Made by a program: the position numbers and the translations under genes | The notes under the pieces: model-generated | Seen by the model: only the letters and a program-made list of their open reading frames with translations | Database searches by the model: none | Told to the model about the DNA's origin: nothing | NCBI GenBank assembly: GCA_963667535.2 | Contig: CAXXDU010000002.1 | Coordinates: 744,001 to 808,000, forward strand | Source: UBA5614 sp963667535 | GTDB lineage: Bacteria; Cloacimonadota; Cloacimonadia; Cloacimonadales; Cloacimonadaceae | Reading direction: 5' to 3' | DNA: 64,000 nucleotides | Shown: in pieces, positions 43,451-51,418 of the stretch | How positions within the stretch are numbered: position 1 is the stretch's first letter | Layout: each line of letters starts with the position of its first letter

Positions 43451-44251
43451 TCAAACCAACAGAGACCAGAGTTTCAGCATTGAGCCGGCTCCGGTGGCAA
43501 TCGCAGCAGATATATACATAGCTTCTACTGTGCGTGCAGTTCCCGCAACTAAATCACCTGCCATTGTATCTCTGATGGCATTGGTAATCGATAGTCCGGG
43601 TACCAGTAGCATTATTCCGCCGATGATTACTTTATCTATATTCATATAACCTACGTAAAGACCGGCCATTTTGGCAAACCAAACTACCAATCCGGCTCCG
43701 ATGGCATTTAATAGAAATGCATTCAAATGTAACTTTGTCAGGTATTTTAGGATTATCGTGATAACAAAGCCCATGACAAAAGCTACACTAAACTCCAGCC
43801 AGCCTCCGCCAAACAACAAACAGAAGAAACCGGGAGTTGCTCCTCCGCAAAGATACTTGACCCATTCCGGATACTGTTTTTTTGCTCTGATATCATCCAG
43901 ACGTTGGTTAAATTCATCATAAGTCATAGGATTATATTTAGGGTCTTTCTTTGGATCACAGTTGCGCTTTTTCAAATCATGGGTCAGTTTACTGATAGCG
44001 CTGATTCTGTCTAAATCCACCTGGCGTGTTTCTATGCGTTTGATTACAGTGACTATCTCGCCTGTTTCAGATTTCAGAGTCAAAAACATCCCGGTCAGAG
44101 TCACATAACTCTCGTTTTTCTCAAACCCAAAGCTTGAACAGACATTGTGCATCATTTCTTCTACCCGGTGTGTTTCTCCACCATTTTCTAAAACAATCCG
44201 CCCCGTCTCTATGGCAAGCTCTGCAACTTTATTCAGCGTAATATCTGTCAT
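43451..44251 (-). CDS. Threonine/serine exporter large subunit (ThrE/DUF1212, YjjP-like)
   Basis: The 266-aa protein has the DUF1212 N-terminal cytoplasmic part (AIETGRIVLENGGETHRVEEMM, at about residues 14-35) and five hydrophobic helices with LLVPGLSITNAIRDTMAGDL near the C terminus. Start ATG 44251 follows a GAGG site; the six extra upstream codons are unlikely. It forms a two-gene exporter with the following small subunit. Confidence 0.87.
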   Translation of the reverse strand: MTDITLNKVAELAIETGRIVLENGGETHRVEEMMHNVCSSFGFEKNESYVTLTGMFLTLKSETGEIVTVIKRIETRQVDLDRISAISKLTHDLKKRNCDPKKDPKYNPMTYDEFNQRLDDIRAKKQYPEWVKYLCGGATPGFFCLLFGGGWLEFSVAFVMGFVITIILKYLTKLHLNAFLLNAIGAGLVVWFAKMAGLYVGYMNIDKVIIGGIMLLVPGLSITNAIRDTMAGDLVAGTARTVEAMYISAAIATGAGSMLKLWSLLV

Positions 44252-44267
44252 ATATTTCCTCAAGTAC

Positions 44268-44295
44268 AATTTATCAAACCTGCAATTTTAGGCAA
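44268..44295 (-). promoter_or_regulatory. Predicted promoter of the ThrE-like operon
   Basis: On the minus strand TTGCCT (44295-44290) and TAAATT (44273-44268) are 16 bp apart. The sequence CTTTCACTTGCCTAAAATTG closely resembles the fprA promoter region at about 26702-26716. The leader would be only about 10 nt. Confidence 0.35.
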
Positions 44296-44476
44296 GTGAA
44301 AGCTAACATGTCATCTCTGATGTATCAATCGAGTTACGCTACCATTACTGAATGAGCAGGATTTAGATAGAGATTACCGTTATTTAAGCAAAGCATTAAT
44401 GAGAGTTCCGGTCTTCGGTCTATAAATTGGCTACTAACAAGATTATTACAAATGAGATGAAAGGACTAATTATGGT

Positions 44477-44508
44477 AAAAAAAAGGGGGAGCCGTAAAAG
44501 CATCCCCC
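44477..44508 (-). terminator. Terminator after pilin-like gene 1
   Basis: GGGGGA (44485-44490) pairs with TCCCCC (44503-44508) around a 12-nt loop, with eight A on the plus strand at 44477-44484 (T-run on the minus strand). It lies 20 nt beyond the stop. The rest of the 44296-44476 gap shows nothing recognisable. Confidence 0.8.
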
Positions 44509-44527
44509 GTTATGATCAGCAAATGAG

Positions 44528-44971
44528 TTAATTAAATGAAGTAGCAGCCGAAACATTTGAGACAACTGTTCCGGTAGACAGAGATATAACAGAAGTGATT
44601 AAGGGGTGTTTTCCGGCTTTAAGCTCTTTACCCAGAGCTTTGAGTGTGACAGTAGTTCCGGAAGCATTTGTTACTCGAAATTCTCCATTATCACTGGGAT
44701 TCATTAAACTGTGGTTTGGTCCCAGAAAGCCTAAAAATGTCGCTACTTTTTCAACAGTTACTTCAGTTGAATCCTGACCGGCACCTCCCTGACTTTTGGG
44801 TGTCTTATAATATTGGATGGATATTGTACAGTAATTGTTTTGAAGCTCACTAGCACAAGCTTGTTGGTTATTATTATAAGCTTGGGTGATAAACAGGGTA
44901 ACACCGACGGCGATAGCAACACCGACAATAATAACAGCAAGAACTATTAATAGAATTTGTTGTGTTCCCAA
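44528..44971 (-). CDS. Pilin-like protein 1 (short leader, N-terminal hydrophobic helix)
   Basis: The 147-aa protein starts MGTQQILLIVLAVIIVGVAI, a hydrophobic helix directly at the N terminus. The pattern resembles processed type IV pilins or archaeal-type pilins with a very short leader. The following region (ACASELQNNYCTISIQYYKT, SQGGAGQDST, then NPSDNGEFRVTNASGTTVTL) is shared with the paralogue at 45283-45723. A pilus or pseudopilus subunit is inferred, but no peptidase cleavage motif of the classical kind (G|FxxxE) is present. Confidence 0.6.
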   Translation of the reverse strand: MGTQQILLIVLAVIIVGVAIAVGVTLFITQAYNNNQQACASELQNNYCTISIQYYKTPKSQGGAGQDSTEVTVEKVATFLGFLGPNHSLMNPSDNGEFRVTNASGTTVTLKALGKELKAGKHPLITSVISLSTGTVVSNVSAATSFN

Positions 44972-45282
44972 GTTAATACTCCTCTAACCTTGTTTTGTTA
45001 GTGTCATAATTTACTGTTAATAATCAAAAAGAATTTAAGTATATTTAAGCAATCTATATACCAAATGAAATACATTTTCATGGTACAGGCAATAAGTGTT
45101 GTTATATGTAAGCTTTCCAATGTGTAACAGATACAATTACAACTCAGATAGGGTATCAAGATTGGATTGAGATGTTGTAAATATGTATCGCAAATTAACA
45201 AATGAGAGTGCTATATTACATCATTTGCTACTTGTGAGCCAGATTTGTAAAAAAGGAAGGTATCATATCTTCCCTGCAACGA
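44972..45282. other. Spacer between the two pilin-like genes
   Basis: This contains the terminator of the upstream paralogue at 45250-45274 and otherwise A+T-rich DNA. A 65-codon minus-strand frame at 45004-45201 has no ribosome site and unusual composition, so it is not called. Confidence 0.5.
45250..45274 (-). terminator. Terminator after pilin-like gene 2
   Basis: GGAAGGTATCATATCTTCC is an imperfect palindrome (45255-45273), with five A at 45250-45254 giving a T-run on the minus strand. It is 9 nt past the stop of the paralogue, so the two pilin-like genes are separate transcription units. Confidence 0.75.
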
Positions 45283-45723
45283 TTAATTAAACGATGAAGC
45301 TGCGCTGACAGTGGAAGAAATTGTACCTTCTGCCAGAGATATAACAGTAGTAATAAGCGGATACATTCCTGCTTTCATTTCCTTACCTAATCCTTTGAGT
45401 GTAACAGTAGTACCGGAAACATTTGTTACGCGAAACTCTCCATTATCACTGGGATTCTGCAGACTGTCATTCGGACCAATAAAGCCCAAAAAAGCGGCAA
45501 CTTTGGCAACAGTAACAAAGGTTGAATCCTGACCAGCACCTCCCTGGCTTTTAGGGGTTTTGTAATACTGGATAGCTAATGATCCATAACCTTGAAGTTC
45601 ACTGGCACACGCTTGCTGATTTCCGTTATATGCCTGGTTACCAAACATCGTTATACCAACAGCTATTGCCACACCTACGATAATTACACTAAGTACGATT
45701 AATAGAATCTGTTGTGTTCCCAT
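45283..45723 (-). CDS. Pilin-like protein 2, paralogue of the neighbouring gene
   Basis: The 146-aa protein (ATG 45723) begins MGTQQILLIVLSVIIVGVAI, with the same hydrophobic N terminus as its neighbour. Most of its length is shared: NQQACASELQ, YYKTPKSQGGAGQDST, KVAxFLGFxGPNxSLxNPSDNG. Tandem duplication is likely, with divergence in the middle and C terminus. As with copy 1, a pilin-type filament subunit is inferred and unproven. Its gene has its own terminator. Confidence 0.6.
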   Translation of the reverse strand: MGTQQILLIVLSVIIVGVAIAVGITMFGNQAYNGNQQACASELQGYGSLAIQYYKTPKSQGGAGQDSTFVTVAKVAAFLGFIGPNDSLQNPSDNGEFRVTNVSGTTVTLKGLGKEMKAGMYPLITTVISLAEGTISSTVSAASSFN

Positions 45724-45738
45724 AATAAGTCTCCTCAA

Positions 45739-46087
45739 ACCTGAAGCCGGTTATTTATTTCCTAGTAAATAATATATTCGCAAACTATGAGCCAAACAAG
45801 TTGTGTTTTTCAAGGTGACAACAAACGCAGTTTAATCCATATATAGTAAGAAGATAAAACATGCTGGCAAAGAAATCACTTTTCTGATAATGCATCAATA
45901 TTATATCACATCAGCCTAAGTCATGATGTAATACTACATCGTTCATTTATTAATATGCGGGATGTTGCTAACAATCTTTATTGCTATTACTTAACATATT
46001 GTTTATGTAGATAGGGGTACTTCGCGTTGTTATTAATATTAAACAGCTAAACAGGATAAATTGGTGGAACTGTCAGGAGAAGCGGAA
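45739..46087. other. A+T-rich intergenic stretch, no gene seen
   Basis: About 350 bp between pilin-like gene 2 and the M14 lipoprotein gene. It should contain the promoter of the pilin-like gene on the minus strand. I found no convincing ORF, RNA or repeat. Confidence 0.5.
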
Positions 46088-47116
46088 TTATTGTAGATAA
46101 AGAAGGGTACTAATCAGAGCCTGAACATTCTTTCGGGCTATCATGTTTTTTGTTTCCGGGACAGGGTGCACAATGCCAATGCCGGATTTGTTTTTTCCGC
46201 AGACTTCAATATCATAAGCATAAGTGCCATATGTATAATAGAAGTGATTACGGGAGTTGCCGATTTTGGAAGTATTGCCGGGATGAACAGAATAATTGCC
46301 CGGAATATAATCCTTTGGAATTGAAGAAGCATAAACTGCGGCAAGATTTCTCATTGCAGTAAAGTCCACCTGAATAGCCTTTTTCGTTTTATCCTGCCAG
46401 GGGAGAAATATCTTTTCATTGAATGAACCTGAAACTGAACTGTGATAGAAGAAGGCATATTTAAACTGATGCATGGAAGCCAGTTCCAGAATGGCTTTTG
46501 TTTCATTTTCAGATGCGGCGGAAGCACCTTTGTAAAAGAAATTGCTCTCAGGTAATGGTTTATCAAGCTTCCAGAAGGTTGGATAATTGCGGTTTAAATC
46601 CACCCCGTCTGTTAAAATATCGAGCTTCTTATTGTTGTTTGTATCTGTGTTATTTTTGCGTTTCCATTCGTGCTTGCCGGAAGTAACAATGGCATAGGCT
46701 TCCGGATTAAGGGTGGGAACAATCCAGAAGGCATATTTGCTAAGCAATTGTCTGATATCAGCATCGTTTTTACCATTGATAAGTTGTTTGGCAAGCTCCA
46801 TGGCAATCTCGACCCCAACTACTTCATCACCGTGATGTTGACCGACAATCAAAACGGGGGTGCGTTCTAAATCTGTCTGAATCTGAAGAGCATATATGGG
46901 TTTATTATCCTTTGATGTCACACCCAGAGTAAGCAAGGCAACAGAATCAGGATTACTCTGTGCCAATTGTTTCATGTCAGCCCACAATCTGGCTTCATTG
47001 TAGTATGATTTACCCAGTGGATAGACATTAGATAACCGCTTGGTGCAAGAGAGCTGGGGAACGCATATCAGTATAATGGCAGCAATCCAGAAAGATGATG
47101 GGAATATCAATTTCAT
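46088..47116 (-). CDS. M14-family zinc carboxypeptidase lipoprotein
   Basis: The 342-aa protein has a lipoprotein-type signal (lipobox QLSC near residue 24) and an M14 catalytic domain. Zinc ligands lie in GQHHGDEVVGVE and FFYHSS, substrate-binding residues in DGVDLNRNYPTFW, and the catalytic glutamate in AYDIEVCGK. It removes C-terminal residues from peptides, presumably in the periplasm or at the outer membrane. A second, larger M14 enzyme lies at 59074-61404 with the same Asn/Asp-rich loop before DGVDLNRN. Confidence 0.88.
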   Translation of the reverse strand: MKLIFPSSFWIAAIILICVPQLSCTKRLSNVYPLGKSYYNEARLWADMKQLAQSNPDSVALLTLGVTSKDNKPIYALQIQTDLERTPVLIVGQHHGDEVVGVEIAMELAKQLINGKNDADIRQLLSKYAFWIVPTLNPEAYAIVTSGKHEWKRKNNTDTNNNKKLDILTDGVDLNRNYPTFWKLDKPLPESNFFYKGASAASENETKAILELASMHQFKYAFFYHSSVSGSFNEKIFLPWQDKTKKAIQVDFTAMRNLAAVYASSIPKDYIPGNYSVHPGNTSKIGNSRNHFYYTYGTYAYDIEVCGKNKSGIGIVHPVPETKNMIARKNVQALISTLLYLQ

Positions 47117-47161
47117 TAAGCATCCTAATTATTCTAACTTACTTTATGGCAATTATTTTTG

Positions 47162-47177
47162 TTGACAAAAATGTCAA
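47162..47177 (+). promoter_or_regulatory. Palindromic operator candidate upstream of the nadC leader
   Basis: TTGACAAAAATGTCAA is an exact inverted repeat (TTGACA, four A, TGTCAA), placed directly before a TATAAA (47178-47183). A repressor here would block the promoter. It also lies between nadC and the divergent M14 gene. No regulator is identified. Confidence 0.45.
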
Positions 47178-47208
47178 TATAAAATTTCATGCACCTATAA
47201 GGAGAACC

Positions 47209-47262
47209 ATGCACGTGATTGGCTCTTTGCAACTAAAACGAACTAATAATAATTACAGATAA
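47209..47262 (+). CDS. 17-aa leader peptide ahead of nadC
   Basis: ATG 47209 follows AAGGAG at 47199 with good spacing and encodes MHVIGSLQLKRTNNNYR, ending at TAA 47262. It is immediately followed by a strong terminator and then nadC, the layout of an attenuator. Three Asn codons are consecutive. It could instead be a chance short ORF. Confidence 0.45.
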   Translation: MHVIGSLQLKRTNNNYR

Positions 47263-47266
47263 ATGT

Positions 47267-47299
47267 AAAGCATTTACCTCTATGGTAGATGCTTTTTTT
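47267..47299 (+). terminator. Intrinsic terminator between leader and nadC
   Basis: AAAGCATTTACC (47267-47278) pairs over 12 bp with GGTAGATGCTTT (47284-47295), including one G-U pair, with a 5-nt loop and a seven-T run. nadC begins 17 nt later, so transcripts from upstream must escape it. Confidence 0.85.
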
Positions 47300-47315
47300 G
47301 TTTATAGAGGTGAAA

Positions 47316-48137
47316 ATGAGGTTGGACGAAATAATCCTTCAGGCGATTGAAGAAGACCTTGGGAACGGCGACATTACTACGAACTACCTGGATTTGGCTC
47401 GCACAAACACAGTAGCGTATATGATTGCCAAAGCCGAAGGTATTGTGGCAGGTGTGGACATTGCCATCAGAGTTTTTAAACTGCTTGATAGTGAGCTCAA
47501 AACTACTATCTACCGTAAAGATGGTGATAAAGTAAAGCCATTGGATGAAATCCTGCGTATTGAAGGTGACCCTTCCTCAATTCTTAAAGCAGAACGCACT
47601 GCTCTCAATTTTATCCAACGTCTGAGTGGCATAGCTACCAAAACCAATCAATTGACTAAACTAATTGAAAACACAGGAGTCAAACTCCTTGATACACGTA
47701 AAACCACACCTCTGTTACGCCGTTTGGAAAAGTATGCAGTCAGAATAGGTGGTGGTTATAACCATCGTAGCGGACTCTACGACATGATTTTGATTAAAGA
47801 AAACCATATTCGTGCTGCCGGTGGAGTTACTGATGCCATCAATCGGGTTAAACAACACAACACTACCTACAAGATTGAGATTGAAGTTACAAATCTCGCC
47901 GAATTGGCAGATGCAGTTAAAGCAGGTGTGGACAGAGTTATGCTCGACAACATGGATATCCGCACCATTAAGCAGGCTGTTAAAAAGTATAAGAATAAAG
48001 TCGAATTTGAAGTATCCGGCGGAATCAACGAAACCAATATTATGGACTATTCAAATACCGGTGTAGAATTCATTTCCAGCGGGGCTTTGACACATTCTGT
48101 CAAAGCTTTGGATATCAGTTTATTATTTAAGGAGTAA
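47316..48137 (+). CDS. nadC: Quinolinate phosphoribosyltransferase (nicotinate-nucleotide pyrophosphorylase)
   Basis: The 273-aa enzyme converts quinolinate and PRPP to nicotinate mononucleotide in NAD synthesis. Motifs are EEDLGNGDITT, AERTALNFIQRLSGIAT, DTRKTTPLLRRLEKYAV, GGGYNHRSGLYDMILIKENH, and the C-terminal FEVSGGINETN. Start ATG 47316 follows AGAGGTGA; nine upstream codons in frame overlap the terminator T-run and are rejected. No nadA or nadB is nearby. It is preceded by a leader peptide and terminator that suggest attenuation. Confidence 0.96.
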   Translation: MRLDEIILQAIEEDLGNGDITTNYLDLARTNTVAYMIAKAEGIVAGVDIAIRVFKLLDSELKTTIYRKDGDKVKPLDEILRIEGDPSSILKAERTALNFIQRLSGIATKTNQLTKLIENTGVKLLDTRKTTPLLRRLEKYAVRIGGGYNHRSGLYDMILIKENHIRAAGGVTDAINRVKQHNTTYKIEIEVTNLAELADAVKAGVDRVMLDNMDIRTIKQAVKKYKNKVEFEVSGGINETNIMDYSNTGVEFISSGALTHSVKALDISLLFKE

Positions 48138-48141
48138 CAAT

Positions 48142-48888
48142 ATGATAGAGAAGCTCAGAACCCTTTCCATGATGCAAAAATTTGATGATGAGATAGGGCG
48201 TTGCAGAGATTTGCAGCAAATCCTGCCTCAACAGTTAAACACCCTGATTCAGGACGTGGAAGCAGCTACTGCAAAGGTAAACGAGACTAACAATGTTAAA
48301 ACCGGTATTCTGAAAAAGCAGAATGAACTCGAGAATGATATCAAACATAACAATGAACTGATTCACAAATATGGTACTCAATTGGCTGATATCAAGACTA
48401 ATAAGGAATACAAAGCTCTTAATGGAGAAATTGCCAACCTTAAGCAGAAAAACAATGATATTGAATCATTGCTTCTGGAACTGATGGAAACAGAAACCGA
48501 GATGAAGAAACAACTTGTATCCAATCAAAGTGAATTGGCTGCAGCAGAGAAACGCAAGAGCGAAAAAGAGGATGACCTCCGGCAACAGATATCCAAGCTT
48601 GACGGCAAGATTGAAGAATTGCGTAATCAACGCAATGAACTTGCCCGCACTCTGCCGATAGCCCTGGTCAAACAATACGGTACATTGATTAAAAATAAAA
48701 ACAATGTAGCGGTTGCTATAAACCTCAATGGCGCCTGTGGCGGTTGTGGCTTCATTATCAGACCTCAGATCCGCATTGAACTGGAATTGATGAAAAAGAT
48801 ACACAGTTGCGAGAATTGCGGTAGAATTCTTATGCAAAAAATTGCAGTAATGGAAGAAACTGAGGAAGAAGAAACTTCTAACGAGTAG
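48142..48888 (+). CDS. Coiled-coil protein with C4 zinc ribbon (DUF164)
   Basis: The 248-aa protein is a long coiled coil (about residues 10-175, e.g. LENDIKHNNELIHKYGTQLA). It ends in a zinc ribbon with ligands CGGCG and CENCG (about 200-235). This is the COG1579/DUF164 architecture, a conserved bacterial family of unclear role. It begins 4 nt after nadC and is followed by the RNase P RNA gene; the linkage of this family to rnpB is often seen. Confidence 0.9.
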   Translation: MIEKLRTLSMMQKFDDEIGRCRDLQQILPQQLNTLIQDVEAATAKVNETNNVKTGILKKQNELENDIKHNNELIHKYGTQLADIKTNKEYKALNGEIANLKQKNNDIESLLLELMETETEMKKQLVSNQSELAAAEKRKSEKEDDLRQQISKLDGKIEELRNQRNELARTLPIALVKQYGTLIKNKNNVAVAINLNGACGGCGFIIRPQIRIELELMKKIHSCENCGRILMQKIAVMEETEEEETSNE

Positions 48889-48906
48889 TTATATTTGATT
48901 TATATA

Positions 48907-49350
48907 GGGAAGATTAAATGTCTGCTGCTCTTGGTAACACGGTCAGTAATGCCCGTAAGTGCCATTAGTAGAGGAAAGTCCGGACACCACAGGGCAGGAT
49001 AGTTCCTAACGGGAACCTGTTGAAAAGCAGAGCCAGCTCCACAGAAACAAACTACCTTATCCTAACGTAGGGACATGCCTTGTGCTTGTCCTGAATTTAG
49101 AATAGGGAAAAGGTGAAATGGTAGTGTAAGAGACTACCGGTAACTCTGGTGACAGGGTTAGACAGGAAAGCCTTATCCGGTGCAATGCCAAATAGGGAAG
49201 CTCAGCGCGGCTCGCGCGATTATGCTTTCGGGTAGGCAGCTATAGCCGGTCAGCGATGAAGACCTTTATGGTCTGGCGCAAGCTCCGGCACAGAGGAATA
49301 GACATTACTTTACCTTTGGGTAAAGGACAGAATCCGGCTTATTATCTTCC
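48907..49350 (+). ncRNA. rnpB: RNase P RNA, class A
   Basis: Universal elements are recognisable: GAGGAAAGTCCGGACACCAC near the 5' part, ACAGGGTTAGACAGG in the middle, and the 3' part GAATAGACATTAC…ACAGAATCCGGCTTA. P1 can form between GGAAGAT at 48908 and ATCTTCC at 49344. The ends are set by that pairing and are approximate. The RNA is the catalytic part of RNase P, and its protein RnpA is encoded at 10200-10523. Confidence 0.92.
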
Positions 49351-49351
49351 T

Positions 49352-49384
49352 AAAGCCCAGCCTTCGGGTTGGGCTTTCTTTTTG
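49352..49384 (+). terminator. Terminator of rnpB
   Basis: AAAGCCCAGCC and GGTTGGGCTTT form a strong hairpin closed by TTCG and followed by CTTTTT, directly after the RNase P RNA. Confidence 0.93.
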
Positions 49385-49482
49385 GTTATGGACTCGATGG
49401 ACATAATAAACGATATGGACTGAATGGTGAAACTGTTAATCTATGTCTCTGTGAATTTGTGTCTATAAATAGCGAATTATTA

Positions 49483-50109
49483 CTAAGGTCTTTTTATCAG
49501 TAGCTCCAGGCAGAGATTTGCCTGCATATTGGCGACGATACCCACTCTTGGTGCTACGGGGCTGATACCGGGCATTAACTCACTTACTCCGTCACCGCAA
49601 AGATAGATATTATCCAGCTTTATTGTTCTGATAAGCTCATTCCTGCCATAACCTGATAAGCCGGAAGCTCCGATTAATACTCTATCGGGATATAGTTCCT
49701 GCCAGGATTCAATCAGCATTTGCTTCTGGTCTGCTCCATCGAAAGCTTCGATGAGCACATTACACAAACCAAATACTTCAGCCAGGTTGTCAGAAGTAAT
49801 TCTATCATTAAATATAACTACTTCGCAAAACGGATTAATTCTTTGTAAGTTAGTTTTGAGAGCTTCCACTTTGGGAAGACCGACCTGGTCGAGAAAGAAC
49901 TGCTGTCGGTTCAGATTGGTAGTGGTTACGATGTCAAAATCAGCAACAATCAGTCTTCCGATACCTGCTCTTGCCAAAGCTATGGCAATGTTTGAGCCCA
50001 AACCTCCTGCTCCGGCGATACCGACAGTTGCTTTCTGCCATACAGCCAGCATATCCGGGTCATGCCCTGCGAAAAGCTCTTTCTTGAGAGTATCATTGTT
50101 ATCAATCAT
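49483..50109 (-). CDS. thiF: ThiF-family adenylyltransferase (sulfur-carrier activating)
   Basis: The 208-aa protein has the E1-like nucleotide-binding motif VGIAGAGGLGSNIAIALARAG (positions about 30-50), the acidic DFD, NLNRQQF and KVEALK. It matches the shorter ThiF (family 2) that adenylates the C terminus of ThiS for thiamine thiazole synthesis. It lacks the CxxC zinc site of MoeB. No thiS, thiG or thiH is next to it, so a MoaD-type partner is also possible. It overlaps the MobB-like gene by 8 nt. Confidence 0.85.
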   Translation of the reverse strand: MIDNNDTLKKELFAGHDPDMLAVWQKATVGIAGAGGLGSNIAIALARAGIGRLIVADFDIVTTTNLNRQQFFLDQVGLPKVEALKTNLQRINPFCEVVIFNDRITSDNLAEVFGLCNVLIEAFDGADQKQMLIESWQELYPDRVLIGASGLSGYGRNELIRTIKLDNIYLCGDGVSELMPGISPVAPRVGIVANMQANLCLELLIKRP

Positions 50110-50857
50110 GTTGTTTTATCTCTATCGTTATATTTCCTTTGGGGTCTGCATCCTTGAGGTTTTGGATAAACCCTTTCAGAATATCCCTGAGCAGGTTTTG
50201 CACAAAAGGAACAATTGTAAGTGTTTTACCATCAATTCTAATTGTGACTTCTGCCGGAAAATCTGTCTTACAATCTGAACGTATACGTTCTCCATTCAGG
50301 ATAGCAGCAGCCATTTCATAGCAGCTGAGTCCGCAGGCAGAACAGCAGGCTGTATCATTTACGGGTAGTATTTCAAATACCTTTTCTAATACAAGGTTAG
50401 TCAGTTTTTCGCAATCATGTGAAATATCATAGACAGGAGGTTCCTGCCAATTGTTTATTTGGGCTGCTATCTTACCGGAAATTGCAATAACTGTATCGTC
50501 ATATAGCTCTTCCAATTGTTCTATGCTTTCTGCACAAAGAATCTTAGGTACAGGAGCTTCTTTCATGCCTTCAATAATGAGATAATCGCAATGGATAAGC
50601 TGAATGATTTCCTTCAGGGAAAGAGATGTAGGGAAAATTAATGTACTGTCTGTCAGTCCTTTGGCAAAGACCATTTCAGCTCCTGCCTGCATATGTTTCC
50701 AGGTATTGGAGCCTTCAGTGTCTGCCTGATAAGCTTCAGCATGAATATCTTTAATAGTTGCGACTTTATAACCTTTGGTAGTTAGCGATTTTATCAATTC
50801 AGTAACCACAGTGGTTTTGCCTGTATGATGATATCCGATTACTGCAAATGCTTTCAT
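50102..50857 (-). CDS. MobB-like GTPase with C-terminal Fe-S-type cysteine motif
   Basis: The 251-aa protein has an N-terminal MobB domain (about residues 1-150) with P-loop GYHHTGKTTVV and DYLIIEGMKEAPVPKI. Residues about 170-200 carry CCSACGLSCYEM followed by a further Cys in ERIRSDC, resembling a [4Fe-4S]-binding Fer4_14/RnfB-like segment. MobB assists molybdenum or tungsten cofactor maturation; the Fe-S extension is unusual for E. coli MobB but may be common in anaerobes. Coupled to thiF by overlap, so a joint role in pterin-cofactor or sulfur-carrier chemistry is inferred. Confidence 0.8.
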   Translation of the reverse strand: MKAFAVIGYHHTGKTTVVTELIKSLTTKGYKVATIKDIHAEAYQADTEGSNTWKHMQAGAEMVFAKGLTDSTLIFPTSLSLKEIIQLIHCDYLIIEGMKEAPVPKILCAESIEQLEELYDDTVIAISGKIAAQINNWQEPPVYDISHDCEKLTNLVLEKVFEILPVNDTACCSACGLSCYEMAAAILNGERIRSDCKTDFPAEVTIRIDGKTLTIVPFVQNLLRDILKGFIQNLKDADPKGNITIEIKQHD

Positions 50858-50885
50858 AATAAACTCTACTTAACTTTTTATTCTA

Positions 50886-50947
50886 TGTAGCATTGGAATG
50901 ATACACTACTAATCACGCTTTATGCAGCATTGGAATGCTACACTACT
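50886..50947. repeat. Direct repeat pair at the 3' end of ispF
   Basis: TGTAGCATTGGAATGATACA continuing CTACT (50886-50910) and TGCAGCATTGGAATGCTACA continuing CTACT (50923-50947) differ at only two positions and each forms a GTAGCATT…AATGCTAC-type hairpin. The second copy supplies the last codons and stop of ispF. A weaker match is at 58221. Confidence 0.75.
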
Positions 50948-51417
50948 TTTTTAGCGAGTAAGACGATAACTGTGGCAGACATACCTTCCTCGCTTCCGGA
51001 AATGCCAAGTCCTTCTTCTGTTGTGGCTTTAACGGAGATATTGTCTATGCCGGTTGCCAGGTCTGCTGCCAGATTAATGCGCATTTCATCAATAAAAGGT
51101 CTGAGTTTAGGCTGCTGAGCGCAAATAGTACAATCCAGATTGCCAATCTCCCAACCGGATTCAGTAAGTTTTGTCATTACTTTTTCAAGAAGAAACCGGC
51201 TGTTGATATCTTTGTAAGCATTATTATCATCGGGAAACCAGCTTCCGATATCACCCCATGCCATTGCACCCAGAATTGCGTCAATGATAGCATGGATTAA
51301 TACATCGGCATCTGAATGCCCCAGAAGTCCCTTTTTATAAGGAATTTCAACCCCTCCCAGAATGAGCTTTCTGGCTGGTACCAAGCGGTGAACATCATAT
51401 CCAATGCCGATACGCAT
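50938..51417 (-). CDS. ispF: 2-C-methyl-D-erythritol 2,4-cyclodiphosphate synthase
   Basis: The 159-aa enzyme of the MEP isoprenoid pathway has MRIGIGYDVHRL, LGHSDADVLIHAI (metal ligands), DIGSWFPDDN, and the C-terminal ATTEEGLGISG. It acts two steps after IspD, encoded at 54153-54860, with the GlmS-like gene between them. The last residues (KKVV) come from a repeat. Confidence 0.97.
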   Translation of the reverse strand: MRIGIGYDVHRLVPARKLILGGVEIPYKKGLLGHSDADVLIHAIIDAILGAMAWGDIGSWFPDDNNAYKDINSRFLLEKVMTKLTESGWEIGNLDCTICAQQPKLRPFIDEMRINLAADLATGIDNISVKATTEEGLGISGSEEGMSATVIVLLAKKVV

Positions 51418-51418
51418 A

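Noticed and set aside
45004..45201. 65-codon Cys/Leu-rich minus-strand ORF between the pilin-like genes
   Set aside because: No ribosome site, and its residue make-up matches A+T-rich spacer DNA.
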